From Stenotrophomonas sp. MMGLT7 (GTDB lineage Bacteria; Pseudomonadota; Gammaproteobacteria; Xanthomonadales; Xanthomonadaceae): a stretch of DNA of 64,000 nucleotides. Positions 1 through 9,474 of the stretch are shown here, piece by piece. Both the position numbers and the translations under genes were made by a program. The notes under the pieces were generated by a model. It saw only the letters and a program-made list of their open reading frames with translations. It ran no database searches and was not told where the DNA came from. The DNA lies in contig NZ_JAJOZS010000005.1 in NCBI RefSeq assembly GCF_021168555.1, forward strand, positions 124,001 to 188,000, written 5' to 3'. Position 1 is the first letter of the stretch; each line of letters opens with the position of its first letter.

Positions 1-1360
1 CGCTTTCCAGGATCCGCGACAGCCGGGCGCACAGCTCGCGGTCGTGGAACAGCATCGAGACCTCGAAGTTCAGCCGGAAGCTGCGGTTGTCGAAGTTGGC
101 GCTGCCGACGATGCACAGATCGTCGTCGGCAAGCAGGGCCTTGGTGTGCAGCATGCGCGGCCCGTACTCGTAGATCTTCACCCCGGCCTGCAGCAGTTCG
201 TCGAAGTACGAGCGCGCGGCATAGGTGACCAGGCGCGAGTCGCTCATCTTCGGCACCAGCAGCCGGGTATCCAGGCCGGCCAGCGCGGCCGACGTCAGCG
301 CCATGCGCGCGGCCTCGCCGGGGACGAAGTACGGCGTCACCAGCCACACCCGCCGCTGCGCGTCCTGGATGGCGCCCACATGCACCCGGTGGATCGCTTC
401 CCACGCCGAATCCGGTCCCGACACCAGCACCTGCGCCTCGATCGCGCCGTCCTTGCGGCTGGGTGCATCGGCCGGCCACAGGTGCGGGATGTCGAACGCC
501 TCGCGGCCCTGGCCGGTGGCGTAGATCCAGTCCTCGACGAACACCAGCTGCAGGCTGCGCACGACGTGGCCCTCCACGCGCAGGTGCAGGTCGCGGTAGG
601 CGTCGGGCAGCAACAGTTCGTTCTCCTCGTCGGTGATGTTGATGCCGCCGGTGAAGGCGATGCGGCCATCGACGATGACGATCTTGCGGTGGGTGCGCAT
701 GTTCACCCAGGGGCGCTTGAACGGCTTGAGCAGCTGCGCCGGATGGAACCAGGCCATCTCCGCGCCGGCATCGAGCAGGGGCCGCAGGAAGCGCCGGTTG
801 ACCTGGGAGGAACCCACCGCGTCCAGCAGCAGCCGCACCTTGACGCCGGCGCGGGCGCGTTCGATCAGCGCGTCGCGCACGGCGGTGCCGCTGCGGTCGC
901 GATTGAAGATGTAGTACTCCAGGTGCACGTGGTCGCGGGCGGCGGCGATGGCCTGCTCGATCGCGGCGTAGGTCTGCCCGCCGTCGACCAGCCACTGCAC
1001 GTCGGTGGCGCTGCTGGGGGCCAGCCCGGTGGTGGCCTGGCCCACGCGCGCCAGCTCGGTGCAGTCGGCGTCGGGCGGGCAGATCTCGCTGTAGTGCTCC
1101 ATGCCCGAGCGCGAGCGGCCGCGGCGCAGGCGCTGGCGCTTCACCCGCTGCGGCCCGAGCAGGTAGTAGATGAACAGGCCCAGGTAGGGCAGCGCCGCCA
1201 GCGACAGCATCCAGCTCAGCGTGGCCACCGGTTCGCGCTTCTGCAGCACGATCCAGCCGATCAGCCACAGCAGGTACAACACGTAGGCGGCGGTGATGTA
1301 GGCCGAGATGTGGGGAATGCCGGACAGCCAGTGCCAGGCGGAGTTCAGGGTCGCGAGCAT
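1..1360 (-). CDS. cls: Cardiolipin synthase, C-terminal end cut by window edge
   Basis: Membrane phospholipase-D-type synthase that joins phosphatidyl groups to make cardiolipin. The frame runs from an ATG at 1360 to the window edge with no stop, giving at least 453 residues. The N-terminus has two hydrophobic segments (about residues 5-70, rich in L, I and Y), as in family members. Two HKD motifs are visible: a first one in the RTHRKIVIVD context and a second reading HTKALLADD followed by a GSANFDNRS stretch. Both are needed for the PLD active site, so the enzyme looks intact as far as it can be seen. The next gene downstream is out of view; the gene upstream is divergent. ClsA, ClsB and ClsC paralogues cannot be separated with certainty, but two N-terminal membrane helices favour the ClsA type. 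Confidence 0.93.
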   Translation of the reverse strand, partial: MLATLNSAWHWLSGIPHISAYITAAYVLYLLWLIGWIVLQKREPVATLSWMLSLAALPYLGLFIYYLLGPQRVKRQRLRRGRSRSGMEHYSEICPPDADCTELARVGQATTGLAPSSATDVQWLVDGGQTYAAIEQAIAAARDHVHLEYYIFNRDRSGTAVRDALIERARAGVKVRLLLDAVGSSQVNRRFLRPLLDAGAEMAWFHPAQLLKPFKRPWVNMRTHRKIVIVDGRIAFTGGINITDEENELLLPDAYRDLHLRVEGHVVRSLQLVFVEDWIYATGQGREAFDIPHLWPADAPSRKDGAIEAQVLVSGPDSAWEAIHRVHVGAIQDAQRRVWLVTPYFVPGEAARMALTSAALAGLDTRLLVPKMSDSRLVTYAARSYFDELLQAGVKIYEYGPRMLHTKALLADDDLCIVGSANFDNRSFRLNFEVSMLFHDRELCARLSRILES

Positions 1361-1695
1361 CGGTGGATTCCAGGGGGCGCCGCCGGGTCCGGCATGCGAC
1401 GGGATGCGATGGGGAACAGCGGGCAAGTGTATGCCGGCGGATGCGCGCAGCCCGCCGGAGGGTGCAGGGAGGCGGTGTGCCTGCCGGCTGATCCCTGCCC
1501 GGGAACCGCCCTTGCCCGCCATGGCGGCCCGGCCGGCGGGGACTCGATGCGTGCTCCTGCTCGCCGCGCAGGTCCCGTGCCGCCGGCATGGCGGGTTCCG
1601 TCCCGGCGCATGGAGCACAGGACGCGGATGAAGCGTTCATCCGGCCCCGCGGCGCCATCGCAGGCCCTGCGACAAGTCGCCGCTAGGCTGTGCCG

Positions 1696-2781
1696 ATGGC
1701 AACGGCAATCAAGGGGCGCGGCTCCGGCGGGCACCTGCCCGGACGCTTCGAGGTCACCGTCAGCGAGGCGGTGGACGACGGCTGGCATGGCGAGGAGGGC
1801 GAGGAGTTCGCCGCCCCGCGCCTGCGCACGCAGGTGCGCGAGGAGACCGCGCGCAGCATCATCAGCCGCAACAGCTCGCCGGACGTGGGCTTCGACCGCT
1901 CGGTCAATCCCTACCGCGGCTGCGAGCATGGCTGCTCCTATTGCTTCGCGCGGCCCACCCACGCCTACCTCAACCTGTCGCCGGGGCTGGATTTCGAGAC
2001 CCGCATCTTCGCCAAGACCAATGCGCCGGAACTGCTGCGCAAGGAGCTGTCGCGCCCGGGCTACGAGCCGCAGCCGATCGCGCTGGGCATCAACACCGAC
2101 GCCTACCAGCCGATCGAGCGCAAGCTGCAGCTGACCCGGCGGCTGATCGAGGTGATGCTGGAGACGCGCCATCCGTTCACCCTGATCACCAAGAACGCGC
2201 TGATCGAGCGCGACCTCGACCTGCTGGTGCCATTGGCCGAGCAGAACCTGGTGAGCGTGGCGTTCTCGGTGACCACGCTCGATGCGCACCTGTCGGCGCG
2301 GCTGGAGCCGCGCGCCTCGGCCCCGCACGCGCGGCTGCGCGCGATCGCGCGCCTGAGCCAGGCCGGCGTGCCGGTGGGGGCGATGGTCGCGCCGGTGATC
2401 CCGTGGGTGAACGACGCCGAGCTGGAAGCGGTGATGGAAGCCGTGCGCGACGCCGGCGCCAGCTCGGCCGGCTACGTGCTGCTGCGGCTGCCGCACGAGG
2501 TGGCGCCGCTGTTCCGCGACTGGCTGCAGACCCATCATCCCGATCGCGCCGCGCACGTCATGAGCACCATCCAGCAGCTGCGCGGCGGCAAGGACTACCA
2601 GGCCGCCTTCGGCACCCGCATGCGCGGCCAAGGCGTGTATGCCGACCTGCTGGCGCGGCGTTTCGCGCTGGCGAGCAAGCGCCTGGGTTTCGACCGCGAT
2701 CGCCATCGCGGGCTGGACTGCGGCCGCTTCGTGCGGCCGCCGCCGCCGCGCCGCGATTCGCCGCAGGGGCAGTTGTTCTGA
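1696..2781 (+). CDS. SplB-like radical SAM protein (PA0069 family)
   Basis: Predicted radical S-adenosylmethionine enzyme of 361 residues, soluble. Cys76, Cys80 and Cys83 form the CxxxCxxC motif (GCEHGCSYCFARP) that ligates the 4Fe-4S cluster. The pattern around it (NPYRGCEHGCSYC) is typical of the SplB-related Rv2578c/PA0069 family, whose substrate is not established. ATG at 1696 was chosen; a GTG two codons earlier (1690) is possible and no clear ribosome site separates them. The C-terminus is proline/arginine rich and ends in QLF. The last codons are partly copied in the adjacent tandem duplication (2771-3100). Confidence 0.88.
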   Translation: MATAIKGRGSGGHLPGRFEVTVSEAVDDGWHGEEGEEFAAPRLRTQVREETARSIISRNSSPDVGFDRSVNPYRGCEHGCSYCFARPTHAYLNLSPGLDFETRIFAKTNAPELLRKELSRPGYEPQPIALGINTDAYQPIERKLQLTRRLIEVMLETRHPFTLITKNALIERDLDLLVPLAEQNLVSVAFSVTTLDAHLSARLEPRASAPHARLRAIARLSQAGVPVGAMVAPVIPWVNDAELEAVMEAVRDAGASSAGYVLLRLPHEVAPLFRDWLQTHHPDRAAHVMSTIQQLRGGKDYQAAFGTRMRGQGVYADLLARRFALASKRLGFDRDRHRGLDCGRFVRPPPPRRDSPQGQLF

Positions 2782-3087
2782 GGGTGGGATTGGGGATTAG
2801 GGATTGGGGATTGGCAACGGCCGCAGTCCCGCGGTCGGGACATGGCGCGCCAGCGAGGCGTCACCGCGCGCCAGGATCGCTTTTGACGAATCCCCAATCC
2901 CTAATTCCTAATCCCGCCCATAAAGCACCTGTGCGCCGCGAGGAGCTGTTCTGAGGGGGGGATTAGGGATTGGGGATTGGCAACGGCTGCAGTCCCGCGG
3001 TCGGGGACATGGCGCGCCAGCGAGGCGTCACCGCGCGCCAGGATCGCTTTTGACGAATCCCCAATCCCCAATCCCTAATCCCGCCCA
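2782..3087. repeat. Tandem duplication of a palindromic intergenic module
   Basis: Two copies of an intergenic module lie head to tail at about 2782-2918 and 2953-3087. Each starts with iterated GGGATTGGGGATT units, holds a shared core (CAACGGC..GCAGTCCCGCGGTC, then GCGCGCCAGCGAGGCGTCACC) and ends with the inverted complement (CCCCAATCCCTAATCCC), so each can fold into a long hairpin. The DNA between the copies repeats the 3' ends of both flanking genes (TTCTGAGGG on one side, CCCGCCCATAAAGCACCT on the other). That shows the whole convergent gene junction was duplicated with an offset of 167-173 bp. Palindromic ends of this kind are common between genes in Xanthomonadaceae. Confidence 0.85.
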
Positions 3088-3776
3088 TAAAGCACCTGCG
3101 CCGACTGGAACAGGATCCAGCTGGTGGCGATGAACTTGTCGCCGCCTTGCGGGCGGTTGCCGCGGTGGGTGTGGGTGAAGGCGGTCGGGGCGATCAGCAG
3201 GCTGCCGGTGCGCGGGGCGACCTTGCGCTGCTGGAACAGGAACTCGGTCTCGCCCTCGCCGAAGCCGTCGTTGAGGTACAGCGTCCACAGCAGGTGGCGG
3301 TGCAGCGTCTCGGCGCCGGCATCGCGCGGGTACAGCTCGCAATGCCAGTACGGATAGCCGCCCTGCCCGGCCTCGTACCACTGCAGATTGACTGCGCCCG
3401 GGCGCAGGCAGGTGCGGGCCAGCCCCGCCAGCGCCTCGCCGTCCATGCCGGCGAAATCCTCGGCGCGCAGCCGCTGCGGCTGCCCGTCCGCTCCCTGCAC
3501 CTGCAGCATCAGCGGTGAGATCAGCGCCTGCGGATAGCGGCGCAGGTAGCGCAGCAGCCCGGCGAACACCGCCTGCTGGATCTGCCGGTCGATGTCGGCC
3601 CAGTCCGGCAGCCCGCTGATGCGCAGGTCGCGGCTGCGCTTGAGTTCGGGGAACACGCCGCTGCCGATGGCGCCGGGCTGCAGCTGCGCGCTGGCCTGCA
3701 GGCGGGCGACGATGGCCGCGCAGGTCGCCGCGGGCAGCGCGTCGTCGATGATCTCGATGAAGTCGGGGTTTTCCAT
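3075..3776 (-). CDS. 2-oxoglutarate/Fe(II) oxygenase, prolyl 4-hydroxylase-like
   Basis: Predicted non-haem iron dioxygenase of 233 residues with the P4Hc fold. His145 and Glu147 (YWHCELYPRD) and a distal His (His202 or His204 in FTHTHRGN) form the expected HxE...H metal triad, and Lys214 (GGDKFIATS) is placed to anchor 2-oxoglutarate. Glu instead of the usual Asp in the first pair is notable but tolerated in some relatives. The ATG at 3776 (MENPDFIEI) is preferred over a TTG ten codons upstream because conserved-looking sequence starts there. The substrate is unknown. The gene is convergent with the radical SAM gene, and their junction is duplicated. Confidence 0.82.
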   Translation of the reverse strand: MENPDFIEIIDDALPAATCAAIVARLQASAQLQPGAIGSGVFPELKRSRDLRISGLPDWADIDRQIQQAVFAGLLRYLRRYPQALISPLMLQVQGADGQPQRLRAEDFAGMDGEALAGLARTCLRPGAVNLQWYEAGQGGYPYWHCELYPRDAGAETLHRHLLWTLYLNDGFGEGETEFLFQQRKVAPRTGSLLIAPTAFTHTHRGNRPQGGDKFIATSWILFQSAQVLYGRD

Positions 3777-3840
3777 GGCGCCGACGTTAGAGCATTTTCC
3801 CTGCAATGTTTACAGTGCCGTCGTTCGCGCGTAGGCGCAG

Positions 3841-3940
3841 GACCCAGTGCCTCTCCCGGCCAGATCGCGGTCGCGCCACTGGGCTCCCGCCTGCGCGGGA
3901 GCGACGATGCAGGGGCCGTTCCGAGTGCTCGACTCGAATG
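3841..3940. repeat. About 100-bp dispersed intergenic repeat, copy A
   Basis: An imperfect copy of a sequence that recurs at 46152-46252. Shared blocks include TCCCGGCCAGAT, the hairpin GCTCCCGCCT-N-CGCGGGAGC, and GACGATGCAGGGGCCGTT, and both end near GACTCGAA. It is noncoding and lies between divergent genes. Confidence 0.75.
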
Positions 3941-4056
3941 CTTTGGCAGCGTGCCGCGGCCAGGGCGCGACATAACCGCGCACCGCGGCACGGCCCCTGT
4001 GCGTCGTCGCGGGCAGCGCCGACAATGGGAATCCCCCCCTGCTCCCCCCCGTTGCC

Positions 4057-4575
4057 ATGATCCGATCGCTGTATCTCGCCGGTCCCGACGTGTTCCACCC
4101 CGATGCCGTTGCACACGGCCGCAGGCTCAAGGCCCTGTGCGCCGAGTTCGGCTTCGACGGCCTGTTCCCGCTGGATGCGCAGGTCGACGACCAGCCCATC
4201 GACCACCCGGGCGAGCGCGCGGCGTGGATCTACCGCGCCGACATCGGCCTGCTCGATCGCGCCGACGCGGTGCTGGCCAACCTGGATTTCTTCCGCGGCG
4301 CCGAGCCCGACAGCGGCACCTGCTTCGAGCTGGGCTATGCGGTGGCCAAGGGCAAGCCGGTCTACGGCTACGTGCCCGAGTCCGGCACCTGGGCCGAGCG
4401 CATCCGCCGCCGGCATCCGCAGCTGGCCGGGCGCGATGCCGCCGTCGATGCCGATGGCTGGGAGCTGGAGGAGTTCGGCCTGCCGCTGAACCTGATGCTG
4501 GCGGTGCCGGCGACCATCGTCGTGGGCGGCCCGCGCGAGGCGCTGCAGCGGCTGCGCGCCGACATCGGGGCCTAG
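4057..4575 (+). CDS. Nucleoside 2-deoxyribosyltransferase
   Basis: Soluble 172-residue enzyme expected to transfer deoxyribose between bases or to hydrolyse deoxynucleoside (monophosphate) glycosidic bonds in purine/pyrimidine salvage. The N-terminal SLYLAGPDVF (residues 4-13) and ANLDFFRGAEPDSGTCFELGYA (74-95) match the family, with Glu91 in the CFELGYA motif as the likely nucleophile. Length is close to the family norm of 150-180. The start ATG is firm because the conserved LAGP motif begins six residues in, though no good Shine-Dalgarno is visible. It stands alone between two repeat-bearing spacers. Confidence 0.9.
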   Translation: MIRSLYLAGPDVFHPDAVAHGRRLKALCAEFGFDGLFPLDAQVDDQPIDHPGERAAWIYRADIGLLDRADAVLANLDFFRGAEPDSGTCFELGYAVAKGKPVYGYVPESGTWAERIRRRHPQLAGRDAAVDADGWELEEFGLPLNLMLAVPATIVVGGPREALQRLRADIGA

Positions 4576-4606
4576 AACCGGCTCACGATCTTCCCGTAGG
4601 AGCGTC

Positions 4607-4674
4607 GTAGGAGCGACTTCAGTCGCGATGGGGCGTTACCGGCGAGGCCCCATCGCGACTGAAGTCGCTCCTAC
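4607..4674. repeat. REP-like hairpin, copy 1
   Basis: Near-perfect inverted repeat with arms GTAGGAGCGACTTCAGTCGC / GCGACTGAAGTCGCTCCTAC around a short loop containing TTACCGGCGAGG. Three more copies lie at 18256, 26461 and 60356, all between genes. It may act as a transcription end for the deoxyribosyltransferase gene. Such arms are abundant in Xanthomonadaceae and some pseudomonads. Confidence 0.93.
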
Positions 4675-4850
4675 GGTGCTCTTACAGTTGGCTCTCGCTG
4701 CTTGTCATTCCCGGGCCATAGCGACCGATCGGCACCACGCACCCCACCTGGCGGCCCTGCACACCCGACGCGGCCTACCCGGCAATCGATGGCATGCCCT
4801 GACGGCCAGCGGCGTCCGCGGAGCCGTGCGGGCTCCACGGAAGGCGGGGT

Positions 4851-6449
4851 TCAGGCCTCGCGCGAAATGGCGGCGATGGCCGGGGTGCGCCAGCCCGAGC
4901 GCGCACCCCACAGGAAGAACACCAGCCCGAGCGCCGCCACCACCACCAGGTCGATGCCGTAGGGCAGGTAGCCGTGGCCGCCGAAGGTGGTGCTGCCGGC
5001 CCACGACACCAGGGCGATGGCCGGCAGGTAGGCGATCATCCACGCCGCGCCCTTGAGGTGCTTGCCGAAGCCGTTCCAGCCCTGCTTGGCCTGGTAGTAG
5101 AAGTACACCGGCAGCGCGACCGCCATCAGCAGGATGATCTCGCCGGTCAGCGGCCAGCGTGCCCAGTACAGCAGCTCGGTGGCCATCACGAAGGCGGCGG
5201 CGGCCACCACCGGCATGGCGAACACGCGCAGCGGCCGGTGGACGTCGGCCGCGGTGCGGCGCAGCGTCATCGCGCTGACCGGGCCGGTGAGGTAGGAGAT
5301 GATCGTCGCCACCGAGATCACCGCCGCCAGCGTGCCCCAGCCGCGGAAGAAGAACAGGAACAGGTAGGACACGGCCAGGTTGACGAACATCGCCGGGCGC
5401 GGCACGCCCCAGTGCGCGTGCACCTTGCCCAGCACCCTGGGCAGGGTGCCGTTGCGCTCCATGCCGTAGAGCATGCGCGCGGTGGTGGCGGTATAGGTGA
5501 TGCCGGTGCCGCTGGGGCTGACGAAGGCGTCGATGTACAGCAGCATCGCCAGCCAGTGCAGGTTGACGATGATGGCCAGCTCGGCGAACGGCGAGCGCAG
5601 GTCGATGCCGTGCCAGCCGGCCTTGGCCAGCAGTTCCGGCGGCACCGCGCCGAGGTAGGCCACCTGCAGGATCACGTACACCACCGTGGCCAGCGCGATC
5701 GAGCCCAGCACCGCGAAGGGGATGCTGCGGCCGGGGTCGCGCGCCTCGCCGGCCAGGTTCACCGGGCTCTGGAAGCCGTTGAAGCTGAACACGATGCCGG
5801 CCGTGGCCACCGCGGTCAGGATCGCGGCGAAGTCGAGGGTGTGCGAGTCGCCATGGATGCCGACGGAGAAGTTCTCGCCGTGGAACCCGCTGGCGATCAG
5901 CGCCAGGCCGGTGGCGGCCGGCACCACCAGCTTGAACACGGTGATCAGCGAGTTGGAGCGGGCGAACAGCTTCACGCTCCAGAAGTTCAGCAGGAAATAC
6001 CCCAGCACCAGCACTGCGGCGATCAGCAGGCCCGGCACCGACAGCTCGCCGGCGCCACCCGGCGCCTGCACGTACAGGTCCTGCGCCCATTGCCACGGCC
6101 AGGAGGCCATGTACTGCACCGAGGCCTCGGCTTCCACCGGGATCACCGAGACGATGGCGATCCAGTTGGCCCAGCCGGCGATGAAGCCGACCAGCGAGCC
6201 GTGCGAGTAGTGGCTGTAGCGCACCATGCCGCCGGACTCGGGGAACATGGCGCCCATTTCCGCGTAGGACAGCGCGATCGTGGTGACGATCGCCGCGCCC
6301 AGCACCCAGGCCCAGATCGCGCCGGGGCCGGCCAGGCCCGCCGCGCGCCAGGCGCCGAACAGCCATCCCGAGCCGATGATCGAGCCCAGTCCGGTGAGCA
6401 TGAGGGCGAACGGGCCGACTTCACGCCGGATAGGACTGCTGTTGGGCAT
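4851..6449 (-). CDS. APC-superfamily amino acid permease
   Basis: Inner-membrane transporter of 532 residues with about 12 predicted helices. The N-terminal segment LTGLGSIIGSGWLFG matches the glycine-rich first helix of amino acid-polyamine-organocation carriers, where it binds substrate and ion. The ATG at 6449 (MPNSSPIRREVGPF) is used because upstream in-frame codons are arginine-rich and not family-like. The substrate cannot be named from sequence. The gene reads towards the REP hairpin and is followed upstream by fbp in the same direction with a 311-bp gap, so a separate promoter is likely. Confidence 0.9.
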   Translation of the reverse strand: MPNSSPIRREVGPFALMLTGLGSIIGSGWLFGAWRAAGLAGPGAIWAWVLGAAIVTTIALSYAEMGAMFPESGGMVRYSHYSHGSLVGFIAGWANWIAIVSVIPVEAEASVQYMASWPWQWAQDLYVQAPGGAGELSVPGLLIAAVLVLGYFLLNFWSVKLFARSNSLITVFKLVVPAATGLALIASGFHGENFSVGIHGDSHTLDFAAILTAVATAGIVFSFNGFQSPVNLAGEARDPGRSIPFAVLGSIALATVVYVILQVAYLGAVPPELLAKAGWHGIDLRSPFAELAIIVNLHWLAMLLYIDAFVSPSGTGITYTATTARMLYGMERNGTLPRVLGKVHAHWGVPRPAMFVNLAVSYLFLFFFRGWGTLAAVISVATIISYLTGPVSAMTLRRTAADVHRPLRVFAMPVVAAAAFVMATELLYWARWPLTGEIILLMAVALPVYFYYQAKQGWNGFGKHLKGAAWMIAYLPAIALVSWAGSTTFGGHGYLPYGIDLVVVAALGLVFFLWGARSGWRTPAIAAISREA

Positions 6450-6760
6450 CGGGGGACCAGTGAGAGTGAGGGGAAAACGGGCGGCAATCCGATTCTCGCA
6501 AATGCTGCGGTGCAATATCAGCCCTGCGGCGTGCCGTCGCAGCGGGACGGGCGGGAATCAGCGACGGGTACCAGTTACGGATCTTCTCCCGGATGGGACG
6601 AAAAGGTTCGCCCGCTTCGGGCCGCTGCAGCGCACCGCGCATCCACGCGCGTGCGAGCCAGTGGCCCGCACGTCCCGTGCCTTCGTCGCGGAGGCGATGC
6701 CCGGCATCGCCCAAAGGCGCGAAGCCCGCGGCAGTGCCGGCGCCGCGGTCCAGGCCAGCC
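6450..6760. other. Spacer between fbp and permease
   Basis: A 311-bp gap between two minus-strand genes. It should contain the permease promoter and the fbp transcription end, but I see no convincing hairpin with a T-run and no clear operator. Confidence 0.4.
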
Positions 6761-7777
6761 TCACTGCCTGGCGTTCGCGTCGTACTGGCGGTAGTAGTGC
6801 TCGGCCTCGGCGACCTCGTTCTTCGAGCCCAGGAACACCGGCACGCGCTGGTGCAGCTGGGTCGGCTGCACGTCGAGGATGCGGCCGCGGCCGGTGCTGG
6901 CGGCGCCGCCGGCCTGTTCGATCAGCAGGCCCATCGGGTTGGCTTCGTACATCAGCCGCAGCTTGCCCGGCTTGTCGGGTTCGCGCTTGTCCCACGGGTA
7001 CATGAAGATGCCGCCGCGGGTGAGGATGCGGTGCACCTCGGCGACCATGCTGGCCACCCAGCGCATGTTGAAGTCCTTGCCGCGCGGGCCTTCCGTGCCA
7101 GCCAGCAGGTCGGCCACGTAGTTCTGCACGGCCGGGTCCCAGTGGCGCTGGTTGGACATGTTGATGGCGAATTCCCTGGTGTCCTGCGGCACCTTGAGGT
7201 CGCGCTGGGTGAGCATGAACGAGCCCTCCTCGCGTTCCAGGGTGAAGGCGTGGGTGCCGTGGCCGATGCTCAGCACCAGCATCGTGCTCGGCCCGTAGAT
7301 GCAGTAGCCGGCGGCCACCTGCCGGGTACCCGGCTGCAGGAAGCTGTCGTCGGTGGGCACCTCGGTGCCGGCCGGCGCGCGCAGCACCGAGAAGATGGTG
7401 CCGACGGAGACGTTGATGTCGATGTTGGAACTGCCGTCGAGCGGATCGAACAGCAGCAGGAAGTCGCCGCGCGGGTACTTGTCCGGCACCGGCTGGCTGT
7501 GGTCCATCTCCTCCGAGGCGCAGGCCGCCAGGTGGCCGCCCCAGGCATTGGCCTCGAGCAGGATGTCGTTGCTGAGCACATCCAGCTTCTTCTGCGCCTC
7601 GCCCTGGATGTTGCCGGTGCCGGCATCGCCGAGCACGCCGCCCAGGGCGCCCTTGCTGACGGCGATGGAAATGCGCTTGCAGGCACGGCCGACGATGCTG
7701 ATGAGCTGGCGAAGCTCGGCATCGATGTGTCCGGCGTGCTGTTCTTCGATCAGGAAGCGGGTCAACGAGGTCGGCAT
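6761..7777 (-). CDS. fbp: Fructose-1,6-bisphosphatase class 1
   Basis: Gluconeogenic enzyme of 338 residues that removes the 1-phosphate from fructose 1,6-bisphosphate in the cytoplasm. The metal-site motif [20 protein letters not shown] lies at 111-130 (Asp111, Asp114) with the acidic ASEEMD at 87-92, and the substrate-phosphate region YEANPMG is present near residue 280. The length fits the class 1 family. The start at 7777 ([13 protein letters not shown]) aligns with typical N-termini; an in-frame ATG 15 codons upstream is possible. It is transcribed alone, with the aminotransferase gene upstream in the same direction behind a terminator. Confidence 0.96.
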   Translation of the reverse strand: MPTSLTRFLIEEQHAGHIDAELRQLISIVGRACKRISIAVSKGALGGVLGDAGTGNIQGEAQKKLDVLSNDILLEANAWGGHLAACASEEMDHSQPVPDKYPRGDFLLLFDPLDGSSNIDINVSVGTIFSVLRAPAGTEVPTDDSFLQPGTRQVAAGYCIYGPSTMLVLSIGHGTHAFTLEREEGSFMLTQRDLKVPQDTREFAINMSNQRHWDPAVQNYVADLLAGTEGPRGKDFNMRWVASMVAEVHRILTRGGIFMYPWDKREPDKPGKLRLMYEANPMGLLIEQAGGAASTGRGRILDVQPTQLHQRVPVFLGSKNEVAEAEHYYRQYDANARQ

Positions 7778-8051
7778 GGACGGTACAGCCTCACGGGGAT
7801 TCGAGACCGTCATTGTCGCCATTTGCGCCGTTCATTTCGATGAAATGCCATGTCGGCCCGCAAAAGCCGCGGTTGCAGGCCGCCGGCCGGCTTGCCCATC
7901 CGCCCTGACGCGACCGCCGGCTGCGGCGGAATCCTCGATGGCGCAGGCGGCTACGGCTCCATCGTCGCGGTGGGCCTCGGTCCATAGGCTTCGGCCTCGC
8001 AGCCCCCGCCAACGGGGCCGCTCCACCTCGTGGCAGCAACGGCCATGCACG

Positions 8052-8081
8052 AAAAAGCCGGGAGGCTCGCGCGCTCCCGGC
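8052..8081 (-). terminator. Rho-independent terminator after the aminotransferase gene
   Basis: On the minus strand a GCCGGGAG / CTCCCGGC stem with a short GC-rich loop is followed directly by TTTTT. It lies 26 bp past the aminotransferase stop codon, within the 329-bp gap before fbp. This is the clearest intrinsic terminator in the window. Confidence 0.85.
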
Positions 8082-8106
8082 TCGGGTTGCTGCACGGTGG
8101 CCGCGA

Positions 8107-9309
8107 TCAGCCCTGGCTGACCTGCGCCACCGCCTGGGCCACGTACTCCAGGTTGTTGCTGTTGAGCGCGGCCACGCAGATGCGGCCGGAGCCGACGGCG
8201 TAGATCGCGTAGTCCTGGCGCAGGCGCTCGACCTGGGCCTTGGTCAGGCCGGAATAGGAGAACATGCCGGCCTGCTGCTGGATGAAGCCGAACTGGGTCG
8301 CGCCGTGGGCGGCCAGCTTCTCCACCAGGCCCGCGCGCAGCGCATGGATGCGCTCGCGCATGCCCGTCAGTTCCTGCTCCCACGTCGCCCGCAGCTCGGG
8401 GCTGCCGAGCACGCCGGCCACCAGCGCCGCGCCATGGGTGGACGGGCTGGAATAGATGGTGCGGATCACCCGCTTGACCTGCGACAGCACCGCCCTGGCC
8501 TCGCCGGCGCTGGCCGCCACCACGCTCAGCGCGCCGACGCGCTCGCCGTACAGCGAGAACGACTTGGAGTACGAGCTGGCGACGATGTAGTCGTCGATGC
8601 CGACCTCGGCCAGCACGCGCACCGCGTAGGCGTCGTCGTCGATGCCCGTCTTGAAGCCCTGGTAGGCCAGGTCCAGGAACGGGAACAGCTGCTTCTCCTT
8701 CAGCACCTGGGCCACCTGCTGCCACTGCTCGTGGCTCAGGTCCACGCCGGTGGGGTTGTGGCAGCAGGCGTGCAGCAGCACCACCGTGCCGGCCTCCAGC
8801 TTGTGCAGGTCGGCGAGCATGCCCTCGAAGTCCAGCCCGTGCGTGGCCGGCGAGTAGTAGGCGTACTCCAGCAGTTCGAAGCCGGCGGCGGCGAACACCG
8901 CGTGGTGGTTGCCCCAGCTGGGGTTGCTGATGGCGATGCGCGCCTGCGGCAGCAGCTTCTTGAGCGTGTCCGCACCCACCCGCAGCGCGCCCGAGCCGCC
9001 CACCGTCTGCGCGGTGGCCACGCGGCCGGAGGCCAGCAGCGGGGAGTCCTCGCCGAACAGCAGCTTCTGCGTGGCCAGGTTGTAGGCCGGCAGACCGTCG
9101 ATCGGCAGGTAGCCGCGCGGCTTGGCGTCCTGCGCCAGCTGCTGCTCGATCTGGTACACGGCACCGAGCAGCGGAATGCGGCCGTTCTCGTCGTAATAGA
9201 TGCCTACACCCAGGTTGACCTTGTTCGGGCGGGGATCGGCGTTGAAGGCCTCTGTCAGGCCCAGGATCGGATCGCCTGGAGCCAGTTCCACGTTTGCAAA
9301 GAAGGACAC
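8107..9309 (-). CDS. Aromatic amino acid / aspartate aminotransferase
   Basis: PLP-dependent class I aminotransferase of 400 residues, interconverting aromatic amino acids or aspartate with their 2-oxo acids using 2-oxoglutarate. Lys249 (SSYSKSFSLYGERVG) is the PLP lysine. Asn185 and the HNPTG motif, Asp213 (FLDLAYQG) and Arg258 are also where the AspC/TyrB family has them. The GTG at 9309 (VSFFANVELAPGDP) is chosen as start because family members begin MSFF or MFEN; upstream codons look noncoding. TyrB and AspC activities cannot be separated by eye. It is divergent from the TonB receptor gene. Confidence 0.92.
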   Translation of the reverse strand: MSFFANVELAPGDPILGLTEAFNADPRPNKVNLGVGIYYDENGRIPLLGAVYQIEQQLAQDAKPRGYLPIDGLPAYNLATQKLLFGEDSPLLASGRVATAQTVGGSGALRVGADTLKKLLPQARIAISNPSWGNHHAVFAAAGFELLEYAYYSPATHGLDFEGMLADLHKLEAGTVVLLHACCHNPTGVDLSHEQWQQVAQVLKEKQLFPFLDLAYQGFKTGIDDDAYAVRVLAEVGIDDYIVASSYSKSFSLYGERVGALSVVAASAGEARAVLSQVKRVIRTIYSSPSTHGAALVAGVLGSPELRATWEQELTGMRERIHALRAGLVEKLAAHGATQFGFIQQQAGMFSYSGLTKAQVERLRQDYAIYAVGSGRICVAALNSNNLEYVAQAVAQVSQG

Positions 9310-9474
9310 GGCGGTACTCGTTGGAGGACTAGGGAGGGGGGAGGACTGCACCCCTGCGCCCCGCGCAGGAGCCAAACCGATTCATCCTAACAGGACGCGG
9401 GCCCTTGCGCTGCCCGCGTTTCCATACCGTGGAGTGTGGGTGCGAGCCGGTGTCGTATCGACGATCATAGGCGC

